Source: an uncultured Oscillospiraceae bacterium (GTDB taxonomy: Bacteria > Bacillota > Clostridia > Oscillospirales > Ruminococcaceae). From it: a stretch of DNA of 5,042 nucleotides. The DNA lies in contig UQQY01000156.1 in assembly GCA_900543295.1 (NCBI GenBank), forward strand, positions 1 to 5,042. Direction: 5' to 3'. Both the position numbers and the translations under genes were made by a program. The notes below the pieces were generated by a model that was not told where the DNA came from, did not search any database, and saw only the letters and a program-made list of their open reading frames with translations. Positions 1-5,042 of this stretch are shown here, one piece after another (the first letter of the stretch is position 1; the number at the start of each line of letters is the position of its first letter).

Positions 1-635
1 GCAGCAACAGCTTGTTTTGCACGATGGGCTCCGGCGGACCGTATTCCGATGAGGTCTGGAGCTCGCATTTTGGCGTGCCTGTTGTCTCAAACCGCGTATC
101 GGATACGGTTGTCACCACTGATTCAGCGCGGGGCGGTATGATGGTGGTCAATTCAAAAACGCAGCATCCCGACGAGTGTATTGCGTTTCTCACCCTGCTG
201 AATACAGATGCAGACGTGCGCAATCTTTTGAATTATGGGATAGAAGGTACGCATTATGAGCTGAACGGAGATAGGCAGGTGGTGACGCTTTCCGCTGATT
301 ATGCCGGCGTGCAGTACACACAGGGGAATTGGTTTATCCTCAACACGATTGCAGGAGAACCGCTTGATAAATGGGATATTTACCGCAAGTTCAACGATTC
401 CTGCACCCGCTCGGTTCTGCTTGGCTTTTCGCCTGACCTTACCCCGATTTCTGCGGAATATGAGGCGGTTTCCGCCATTTGCCAGCAGTATCTTGCCGGT
501 ATCATGACAGGAACAGTCGATCCGGAAGTGTATCTTCCGATTTTTAACCGGCAGCTAAAGGCTGCGGGAATGGATAAAATGCAGACAATCCTGCAGCAGC
601 AGGTGAACGGCTGGCTGGCGCAAAAGAATCGATAA
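1..635 (+). CDS. ABC transporter substrate-binding lipoprotein, LipO/LplA-like with DUF3502 C-terminus (5' partial)
   Basis: This is the C-terminal part of an extracellular solute-binding protein that would deliver a sugar or oligosaccharide to a membrane importer. The frame is open from base 3 to the TAA at 633-635 and gives 210 residues; the TTG and ATG codons near the left edge are internal, because full members of this family run to roughly 500 residues. Visible residues 1-75 resemble the end of the SBP_bac_1 fold (ARGGMMVVNSKTQHPDECIAF, near 42-62). The DUF3502-like tail follows: GIEGTHYEL (79-87), WFILNTIAGEPLDKWDIYRKFNDS (about 110-133), LLGFSPDLTPISAEY (about 139-153), a DPEVYLPIFNRQLKAAGMDKMQ stretch (about 173-194) and a final amphipathic helix. 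The signal peptide and lipobox would be outside the window. The substrate cannot be read from this part. No permease gene follows, so partner genes, if linked, lie upstream. The next genes are convergent. Confidence 0.9.
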   Translation, partial: SNSLFCTMGSGGPYSDEVWSSHFGVPVVSNRVSDTVVTTDSARGGMMVVNSKTQHPDECIAFLTLLNTDADVRNLLNYGIEGTHYELNGDRQVVTLSADYAGVQYTQGNWFILNTIAGEPLDKWDIYRKFNDSCTRSVLLGFSPDLTPISAEYEAVSAICQQYLAGIMTGTVDPEVYLPIFNRQLKAAGMDKMQTILQQQVNGWLAQKNR

Positions 636-921
636 ATCTCGAAAACAGATTGTATCGGAACAGGCTCAGAACAGCGAATCAGTAAAAAGCAAGCGCCCCG
701 AAAACCAGTTTTCGGGGCGCTTGTCTGAGAAAAAATATTTTGTGAAAGCTGTCAATACAGTTTTCCCTGCTTTATACTGTTACGGTATCTTTATCTTATA
801 TATTTCGCCGTTTTGTTTAAATGCCGTTTTCGTCCCTGCTTTTTAAAGGCATCCATATGCTCTAAGATAGCAAAACGGAAAGGAAGACAAGGTTTTTTTA
901 CCAGCGATCATGCGCTGCATT
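636..921. other. Gene-free convergent intergenic region
   Basis: There is no convincing coding sequence here. Apart from the hairpin terminator, the stretch 725-921 is AT-rich and holds a T7 run (893-899), a weak 5-bp hairpin CAGCG/CGCTG (902-917), and the motif CCGTTTT repeated at 808-814 and 824-830 with an inverted copy CAAAACGG at 871-878. The longest start-to-stop reading on the minus strand in the middle of it is only 21 codons. It would be the 3' untranslated region of the permease operon if that transcript runs to the hairpin. Confidence 0.7.
684..724. terminator. Strong hairpin terminator between convergent units
   Basis: A perfect 14-bp inverted repeat, AAGCGCCCCGAAAA (691-704) and TTTTCGGGGCGCTT (709-722), closes on a 4-nt loop CCAG. 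It extends by C690-G723 to 15 bp. Read on the minus strand the stem is followed after one base by five Ts (688-684), a good intrinsic terminator for the permease operon about 200 nt downstream of its stop codon. Read on the plus strand the T-run is poor (TTGTCTG), but the hairpin lies 55 nt after the binding-protein stop and probably also ends that transcript. A bidirectional terminator is the simplest reading. Confidence 0.82.
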
Positions 922-1707
922 TTAATGAATATCCTTTTTCGTGTACTTCAGATAAGCAATTATGATTCCGGCAATTCCTATGACCGCGCCAACGGAAACC
1001 ATTACGCCGTTCAGTCTGCCATTCGACACAATGTCGGCGCCCTCACAATATCCAAACGGCGTTATGTATTTCAAAAACGCAGCGACATCAGCAATGTTTG
1101 CAATCAGGTTCAGAAAATACATCACTGTGGCAATGCCAAGTCCTAAACCCGCACTGCCTTTGCGAAGGAATGCCGAAATACCAAAGCAGATTCCACTAAG
1201 TTCGAGCTGGAGCAGGTAATAAGCGAGATGCAATAAACTGATTTCTTTTAGGGGAACTGTCTCACCAACAGCAGCTATAGAACCGACAGAAAGAGCATAG
1301 ATAATAATATTCAAGACTGTAATCTGGATCAGTACAGCAATCAGCTTTTCCGTAATAATCCTTTTGCGGCCGACAGGATGGGTCAGCAGAAATTCCGCAG
1401 TTTTGTCTTTTTCTTCTTTGCTGAGAATACCTACCGCACAAAGAGCCGCATAAAATGCACCGCCGAGTCCCAAAATATTGCCGCACTCAACGGCATAAAA
1501 ACCGATAAGCGTTCCAAAGTTCAAACGATCCATACCGAACGCCTCAGTAAAAGAACCCATGGAAGAAAATATATTGTTAACATTGTCTATCTGCCCCTTC
1601 ATTTCCGGAAACAGAAAAACGCAGATCGCAAGAAGAAATCCGATAGACGCCGTCCATATCAAAAGCGAAGTTTTGCCCTGTCTCAATTCGTGCCTTACAA
1701 GCGTCAT
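922..1707 (-). CDS. ABC-2 type transporter permease
   Basis: This 261-aa integral membrane protein is the likely channel subunit of an exporter driven by the ATPase encoded just upstream. Hydrophobic segments suggest about six membrane helices, near residues 14-33, 66-95, 121-147, 157-180, 184-207 and 233-253. The cytoplasmic stretch SKEEKDKTAEFLLTHPVGRKRIITEKL (about 96-122) is the conserved loop typical of ABC-2 permeases, where an acidic residue and a LLT-P-R pattern precede a helix. The late motif LKYITPFGYCEGADIV (212-227) is also common in these proteins. Its ATG overlaps the ATPase stop as ATGA (1704-1707), so translation is probably coupled; the Shine-Dalgarno before it is weak. One permease of this size normally works as a homodimer. 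The substrate is unknown: multidrug, peptide, lipid or ion-related export are all possible. Confidence 0.92.
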   Translation of the reverse strand: MTLVRHELRQGKTSLLIWTASIGFLLAICVFLFPEMKGQIDNVNNIFSSMGSFTEAFGMDRLNFGTLIGFYAVECGNILGLGGAFYAALCAVGILSKEEKDKTAEFLLTHPVGRKRIITEKLIAVLIQITVLNIIIYALSVGSIAAVGETVPLKEISLLHLAYYLLQLELSGICFGISAFLRKGSAGLGLGIATVMYFLNLIANIADVAAFLKYITPFGYCEGADIVSNGRLNGVMVSVGAVIGIAGIIIAYLKYTKKDIH

Positions 1708-2585
1708 ACCGTCTCGCCGTCCTTTTCATAATAATGCAGGAATACCTCTTCTAGGGTCGGCTCCGTAACCGTAAGGTCATTTACCTGTCCGGATGATAGC
1801 GCGCGGAGCAGGCTGTTCATGTCGCCGTTGTAAAGAAAGCTGAGCGAGTTTTCTGAAGCTTTCCTGTCTCGAACGCCACTCAGACGCTCTAAGTTAACGG
1901 TACCTTGAACCGTAATGCGCTTTGCACTTGTTTTTGAGAGGTCATCCACACTATTGCATACAATGATCCGACCATCACGGATAATCGCTGCACGGGTGCA
2001 GTTGCGCTGAATTTCAGAGAGAACATGGCTGGATAAGAGGATCGTTGCGCCCTCCTTGTTTCTTTCCCGCAGAATGTCAAAAAATTCTTTTTGCATCAGC
2101 GGATCTAACCCGCCGGTGGGCTCGTCCAGTACCAGTAAGTCCGGTCTGTGCTGTAAAGCACAGACAATGGCGACCTTCTTTCTGTTACCAAAGGACAAAT
2201 CATCGATCTTTCGAGCTGGATCAAGCTGCAAGCGCTCACAGAGTAATTTTGATTCAGCAGTGCAATCCTTTCTGCGCAGATCGGCAGACAGCTTCAATAC
2301 ATCTTTCCCTTTCATTCCCTGGTAAAACAAAGCTTCTGAGGGAAGATAGCCGATCTTCTGCAAAATGGATTCCTTTTCTTTTGTGACGTCTTTCCCAAAT
2401 ATCATTGCGCGTCCTGAGGTGGGGGCAATCAGCCCAAGCAATGTTCGGATTGTCGTGGACTTTCCTGCGCCGTTTGGTCCGATGAAGCCAAAGAATTCGC
2501 CTTGTGCTACCGTCAGATCAAGGTCAATGATACCTCTTGCCTTACCATAATATTTCGTAAGCTTTGTCGTTTTAATGATTTCCAT
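1704..2585 (-). CDS. ABC transporter ATP-binding protein (ABC-2 exporter ATPase)
   Basis: This 293-aa cytoplasmic ATPase should power the permease encoded next. The nucleotide-binding domain spans roughly residues 1-215: Walker A GPNGAGKST (36-44), signature LSFGNRKKV (130-138), Walker B LLVLDEPTGGLD (150-161) with catalytic E155, and the switch histidine in SSH (185-187). At the Q-loop position the sequence reads YLPSE (80-84), with serine where many ABC ATPases have glutamine; this and the LSFGN signature are seen in BcrA/YtrB-type exporter ATPases. A C-terminal extension of about 75 residues ends in TEPTLEEVFLHYY (274-286), usual for drug- and lipid-export ATPases. The ATG follows the tetR stop by 6 nt in the same frame; the only Shine-Dalgarno candidate is a weak AAGAAG (2595-2600), so reinitiation from tetR is likely. 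Overlap with the permease by ATGA supports one operon. Confidence 0.97.
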   Translation of the reverse strand: MEIIKTTKLTKYYGKARGIIDLDLTVAQGEFFGFIGPNGAGKSTTIRTLLGLIAPTSGRAMIFGKDVTKEKESILQKIGYLPSEALFYQGMKGKDVLKLSADLRRKDCTAESKLLCERLQLDPARKIDDLSFGNRKKVAIVCALQHRPDLLVLDEPTGGLDPLMQKEFFDILRERNKEGATILLSSHVLSEIQRNCTRAAIIRDGRIIVCNSVDDLSKTSAKRITVQGTVNLERLSGVRDRKASENSLSFLYNGDMNSLLRALSSGQVNDLTVTEPTLEEVFLHYYEKDGETV

Positions 2586-2591
2586 ATTCCA

Positions 2592-3203
2592 TCACTTCTT
2601 CTGAAGATAAATACTCTTCCAAAAATTCAGGAGCTTTGAAAAATCCTTTTCCATCTGTTCCATATCCACATTGCCTCGCTGAACCATCTCCCAAAGATAG
2701 CCCTCCGACGCCAAATACATTTCACGGTACATCATCGGAATATCCAATCCGGGGATAAACTGTTTTGGATCCATATTCACTCGTGTTTTATCCGCTTTCA
2801 GATTAAAGTATTTGTGGTAGCTTTCCTGAACGGCGGCGGAAATATCTGTATCTTTTTCATAAAAAGCCTTGATGGTAAAGTTTGCCATATCGGGATAGAG
2901 ACGAATGATTTCCATTTTAGCGCGCATCCCTTTTTCCATACTTTCAAACAGGTCTTTTTGTTCGTAGCAGCCGTATTCTGTCAAAAACTCGATAGTTGTC
3001 TCTGCACATTTGTCCCACAAAAACATATACAGATCTTTTTTGTTGTGAAAATAGTGAAATAATAAGGATTTGCTGATTCCGGCGGCATCCGCAATCTCAC
3101 TCATAGGGCTGTTTTTATAAGAATTTTGGGAAAATACCCGATATCCTGCGTTTATGATGGCCTGCTGCCTTTCTGCGGGCAGGGAAAAGAATCTTTCGTT
3201 CAT
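2592..3203 (-). CDS. TetR/AcrR-family transcriptional regulator
   Basis: A 203-aa DNA-binding regulator, the usual length for the family. The N-terminal TetR_N domain covers about residues 8-60. Its helix-turn-helix is seen in SPMSEIADAAGISKSLLFHYF (about 32-52), followed by the typical HNKKDLYMFLWDK. The remaining ~140 residues are a predicted all-helical ligand-binding and dimerisation domain, too divergent to assign an inducer. The ATG at 3203 is chosen because GGAGG (complement of 3211-3215) lies 7 nt before it and because the protein then starts MNERFFSLPAERQQAIINAG, the normal family start. The gene is first in an operon with the ABC ATPase and permease, which suggests that it represses an exporter and itself and is released by a ligand, perhaps the exported compound. 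Palindromes in the region just upstream are the probable operators. Confidence 0.94.
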   Translation of the reverse strand: MNERFFSLPAERQQAIINAGYRVFSQNSYKNSPMSEIADAAGISKSLLFHYFHNKKDLYMFLWDKCAETTIEFLTEYGCYEQKDLFESMEKGMRAKMEIIRLYPDMANFTIKAFYEKDTDISAAVQESYHKYFNLKADKTRVNMDPKQFIPGLDIPMMYREMYLASEGYLWEMVQRGNVDMEQMEKDFSKLLNFWKSIYLQKK

Positions 3204-3210
3204 AGCATAG

Positions 3211-3215
3211 CCTCC
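3211..3215 (-). promoter_or_regulatory. Shine-Dalgarno of the tetR gene
   Basis: On the minus strand this is GGAGG, with a 7-nt spacer to the ATG at 3203. It is the strongest ribosome-binding site of the TetR-ABC operon and decides the start codon against an in-frame TTG at 3296, whose product would be 31 residues longer. Confidence 0.88.
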
Positions 3216-3216
3216 G

Positions 3217-3233
3217 TTAACCGATTCGGTCAA
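3217..3233. promoter_or_regulatory. Probable TetR operator O1
   Basis: The 17-bp TTAACCGATTCGGTCAA is a palindrome about one central base, with a single mismatched pair (A3219 against C3231) out of eight. The half-site is TTRACCGA. It ends one base before the tetR Shine-Dalgarno and covers the expected transcription start of the promoter at 3238-3266. Size, symmetry and position fit a TetR-family autorepression site. Binding by the adjacent regulator is inferred, not shown. Confidence 0.6.
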
Positions 3234-3237
3234 ATAT

Positions 3238-3266
3238 ATTTTAAATCCATTGACCGATTTTGAGAA
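3238..3266 (-). promoter_or_regulatory. Candidate SigA-type promoter of the tetR-ABC operon
   Basis: On the minus strand a -35-like TTCTCA (3266-3261, four of six matches to TTGACA) is followed by a 17-nt spacer and a -10-like TAAAAT (3243-3238, five of six matches to TATAAT). Transcription would start near 3228-3232, giving a leader of about 25-30 nt that carries the GGAGG site. It is the best-spaced pair in the 125-bp gap between the YdbT-like gene and tetR; the -35 is weak. Confidence 0.5.
3250..3266. promoter_or_regulatory. Possible second, half-degenerate TetR operator O2
   Basis: A perfect half-site TTGACCGA (3250-3257) is identical to the better half of O1. After one base, the partner half (3259-3266, TTTGAGAA) matches the inverted half-site at only four of eight positions. 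The site lies over the -35 and the spacer of the candidate promoter. Its centre (3258) is 33 bp from that of O1 (3225), close to three helical turns, so two dimers could bind on the same face. The degenerate half makes this less certain than O1. Confidence 0.4.
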
Positions 3267-3328
3267 GGCCGTTTCAGAGAAATTACTTGAATACAAATTC
3301 TACATATCATTCCTTGTATGGCGCATTA

Positions 3329-4813
3329 TCATCTGCTTTTCTTTTTCATCCGGAGCAGCACAGGCAGGGGAAGATTTTGCTCCCCAAGAAGCTGCGCCGC
3401 CTCCTTACAGGAGATGTTTGGCACAATGTGGCGTTTATGCCCTTCCGAAAAGGTGTAAAATACTAAATCGCAGCAGCCGGAGGCCAGTTGAAAGACGCTC
3501 TGTCTCACATCAATCCGCACGATTCGTTCCGTCGGCACGATAACCGTTTTAAAGCGGTATCCATAAGAATAACGCAGGGTGAAAACATGTCCCTTTACGC
3601 CAATACCGGTATGAAAAAATGAAACGATTTTGACAAGCAGAAACCAGACACAGGGAATCAGCGCCATGATGCCAAGATACAGAATAATGCTGTGCATGGA
3701 GGGAAACAGCCGCCACGCTCCCATACACAGAATAGAAACCGCCGTAATCAGAACCAGCGGCGGAATCAGAAATCGCGAAAGATAGCGAAGTCTGGGCTTT
3801 AATTTCGGTTTGCACAAAGGAAATTCCGGAAGCAAAAGGGCAAGATTCCCTCGTAGCTCCGCCTTGTCGCAGGAGGGCATTAAAACCGAAAGCTCATCCT
3901 TTTTCTTGCCGTATCCATTCGCATGAATAAACGCACTATACAGTCCCAGCGTTTTGGTGAGCAGGTTCTGCTGTGTTTCGACCAGATTGATGCGTTCTAC
4001 GGTAATATCAAAAATGCGGCGTGTAAAGAGGCCGCTGCGGATTTCGAGCGAACCGCCCTGTCTTACGGCGGAAAAGCGGAGATGACGCACCAGATTGCGC
4101 AAAAAAGAAATCAACCATCCGCCGAGAATCGTGAAGGCGAGAATTGCGGCGGCCGGCGGAATACCGAAGGCAAGAAGCTGCATGATCGTTGTGATCTGCG
4201 TCATCAGCTCCCGTTCAAAGCTTTTGCCAAGCACCTTTCCTATTCCGGATAGAAACGTTGCGGAGAATAAAACGCCGGTCAGAGAGTTCGACGCAATAAA
4301 GGAGAGCACGGCAATGTTTAGATTGCTCGGCAGATAGACGCGCCGAATTTCCTCATTGCTCCAAAACGGCGTACGGCATTGCTTTAAAAAAGGAAGAAAC
4401 TCTTTTCGCTGAACTGTCATCGAAAAATCGGCCTCTCTCGCAAAACCACCGTCCGTATCGGCGGAGAGGTGCACCGCATGAATCGGTATCAGATACCAGG
4501 GCGCTTCTGCGGAAGTGACAGATAATCGTTTATAGGGAATGTAACGCTCCCTGGATAAGAATATTCCCTGCCGCACTCGGATACCGTGCGGCTCCAGGCG
4601 GTAGGTCATGCGATACCAGCGCAGCATACCCAGCCCGATGATGAGCAGGACAGTTAAAATATCAAACCATGCGCCGGCCAGCCAGTCATAAAGCCGATCC
4701 ATAGTGAACAGCAGAGAATATGCCGCACGCAGCAATGGGAAGATCAACAGCCCCAGAAAGCGTGCGGTGGATAAGAAGATGTCGATGGGATGCGCGTGCC
4801 GGTAACGGTTCAT
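3329..4813 (-). CDS. YdbT-like membrane protein with bacterial PH (bPH2/DUF304) domains
   Basis: A 494-aa membrane protein, about the length of Bacillus YdbT. Hydrophobic segments come in pairs, near residues 12-36 and 48-65, 166-192 and 212-238, and 347-368 and 373-398. Each pair is followed by a PH-type region: about 70-145 (RLEPHGIRVRQGIFLSRERYIPYKRLSV), about 246-330 (SLEIRSGLFTRRIFDITVERINLVE) and about 405-480 (TVIVPTERIVRIDVRQSVFQLASG). This threefold pair-plus-PH layout matches the family. The start ATG has GGAGG (4821-4825) 7 nt upstream and overlaps the stop of the preceding gene as ATGA. The C-terminus is basic (RMKKKSR). The molecular function is not settled; in B. subtilis the ydbS-ydbT pair belongs to the SigW envelope-stress regulon and has been linked to resistance to antimicrobials from other bacilli. 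A similar role here is inferred from family and gene order only. Confidence 0.88.
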   Translation of the reverse strand: MNRYRHAHPIDIFLSTARFLGLLIFPLLRAAYSLLFTMDRLYDWLAGAWFDILTVLLIIGLGMLRWYRMTYRLEPHGIRVRQGIFLSRERYIPYKRLSVTSAEAPWYLIPIHAVHLSADTDGGFAREADFSMTVQRKEFLPFLKQCRTPFWSNEEIRRVYLPSNLNIAVLSFIASNSLTGVLFSATFLSGIGKVLGKSFERELMTQITTIMQLLAFGIPPAAAILAFTILGGWLISFLRNLVRHLRFSAVRQGGSLEIRSGLFTRRIFDITVERINLVETQQNLLTKTLGLYSAFIHANGYGKKKDELSVLMPSCDKAELRGNLALLLPEFPLCKPKLKPRLRYLSRFLIPPLVLITAVSILCMGAWRLFPSMHSIILYLGIMALIPCVWFLLVKIVSFFHTGIGVKGHVFTLRYSYGYRFKTVIVPTERIVRIDVRQSVFQLASGCCDLVFYTFSEGHKRHIVPNISCKEAAQLLGEQNLPLPVLLRMKKKSR

Positions 4814-5042
4814 ACAAGCGCCTCCGTCAGCTCAGCAGCCAGTTTTTCCGCTTCTTCCCGTTTTAATAGATGATAAGAAAGCGTGCCGCCCGCCGCGTGC
4901 ACCGTCAGCGTAGACAAACCGAAAAGCGTGGAAAGCGGGCTGCGGGTCAATGTGACGAAAGCGATGCGGCTGCGGTATAAAATCCGGCTTTTTGGGAGTA
5001 ATACGCCGCTGTGCGATAAAAGCTCCCGCTCCGATACACGGT
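4810..5042 (-). CDS. YdbS-like PH-domain membrane protein (N-terminus outside window)
   Basis: The minus-strand frame is open from the window edge to a TGA (4812-4810) and gives 76 residues beginning RVSERELLSHSGVLLPKSRI. The pattern of a basic strand pair, then RSRIAFVTLTRSPLSTLFGLSTLTVHAAGG and a final helix REEAEKLAAELTEAL, is the second half of a bPH2 (DUF304) domain as in YdbS; FGLSTLTVHAAGG is the most telling part. YdbS-type proteins are about 160 residues, with two membrane helices before the PH domain, so about half is missing, including the start. The stop overlaps the ATG of the YdbT-like gene as ATGA, and the downstream GGAGG site lies inside this gene, so the two are translated together and probably form a complex in the membrane. 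It is the conserved ydbS-ydbT order. Confidence 0.85.
   Translation of the reverse strand, partial: RVSERELLSHSGVLLPKSRILYRSRIAFVTLTRSPLSTLFGLSTLTVHAAGGTLSYHLLKREEAEKLAAELTEALV
4821..4825 (-). promoter_or_regulatory. Shine-Dalgarno of the YdbT-like gene
   Basis: GGAGG on the minus strand, 7 nt before the ATG at 4813 and inside the end of the YdbS-like frame. It supports the chosen start and independent ribosome entry in addition to coupling through the ATGA overlap. Confidence 0.8.

Noticed and set aside
12..635. Binding protein as a complete 207-aa gene from a TTG start
   Set aside because: The frame is open to the window edge, and the protein matches only the C-terminal part of a ~500-aa family with no signal peptide; it is a partial gene.
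748..756. Perfect -35-like TTGACA on the minus strand near 750-755
   Set aside because: No -10-like hexamer at 16-18 nt; the nearest AT-rich hexamers are only 10-12 nt away.
791..856. 21-codon basic peptide on the minus strand (MDAFKKQGRKRHLNKTAKYIR)
   Set aside because: No good ribosome-binding site, no recognisable family, and this length is expected by chance in such DNA.
902..917. Small hairpin CAGCG/CGCTG just after the permease stop
   Set aside because: A 5-bp stem with no T-run on the minus strand; the T7 at 893-899 would encode As in that transcript, so it is not a terminator for the permease operon.
2592..3296. Longer tetR reading from a TTG at 3296 (234 aa)
   Set aside because: The 31 extra residues would be encoded across the promoter and operator palindromes, have no family resemblance and lack a good ribosome-binding site; the ATG at 3203 has GGAGG 7 nt upstream.
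3291..3319. Inverted repeat ATACAA/TTGTAT after the YdbT-like stop
   Set aside because: Only 6 bp, AT-rich, with a 17-nt loop and no T-run on the minus strand; not a credible terminator.
3923..4252. Plus-strand open frame of 109 codons opposite the YdbT-like gene, and similar frames opposite the other minus-strand genes
   Set aside because: Antisense shadows with low-complexity or Arg/Lys-rich translations, no ribosome-binding sites, and full overlap with strongly supported genes.

Overview
The window looks like a piece of a low-to-medium-GC Firmicutes chromosome, most likely from the Clostridia. The evidence is a DUF3502-type (LipO/LplA-like) sugar-binding lipoprotein, a YdbS/YdbT-like pair of bacterial PH-domain membrane proteins, GGAGG Shine-Dalgarno sites and a compact TetR-ABC operon. 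No genus can be named from the sequence. No mobile element, CRISPR array, tRNA or rRNA gene was seen.

Layout. Positions 1-635 (+) hold the C-terminal 210 residues of an ABC-transporter substrate-binding protein; the rest lies before the window. Positions 636-921 hold no gene, but contain a strong 15-bp hairpin terminator between convergent transcription units. Everything from 922 to 5042 is on the minus strand. In transcription order it has a YdbS-like PH-domain protein (5042-4810, N-terminus outside the window), a 494-aa YdbT-like protein with three PH-type regions (4813-3329, overlapping the previous gene by ATGA), and a 125-bp intergenic region with a promoter and operator-like palindromes. 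After that come a TetR-family regulator (3203-2592), an ABC ATPase (2585-1704) and an ABC-2 permease (1707-922, again overlapping by ATGA).

How the genes work together. The ATPase and permease should form an exporter of unknown substrate. The TetR protein is probably its local repressor and also its own: the half-site TTRACCGA occurs three times between the YdbT-like stop and the tetR ribosome-binding site. One 17-bp near-palindrome covers the presumed transcription start and a second, half-degenerate copy overlaps the presumed -35. The PH-domain pair is a separate upstream unit of membrane proteins. In Bacillus subtilis the related ydbST genes belong to the SigW envelope-stress regulon, so an envelope-defence theme for the neighbourhood is possible but is inference.

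No clearly new system is visible. The parts most worth checking are the tetR operator layout and the UGA stop that alone separates tetR from the ATPase gene in the same reading frame.
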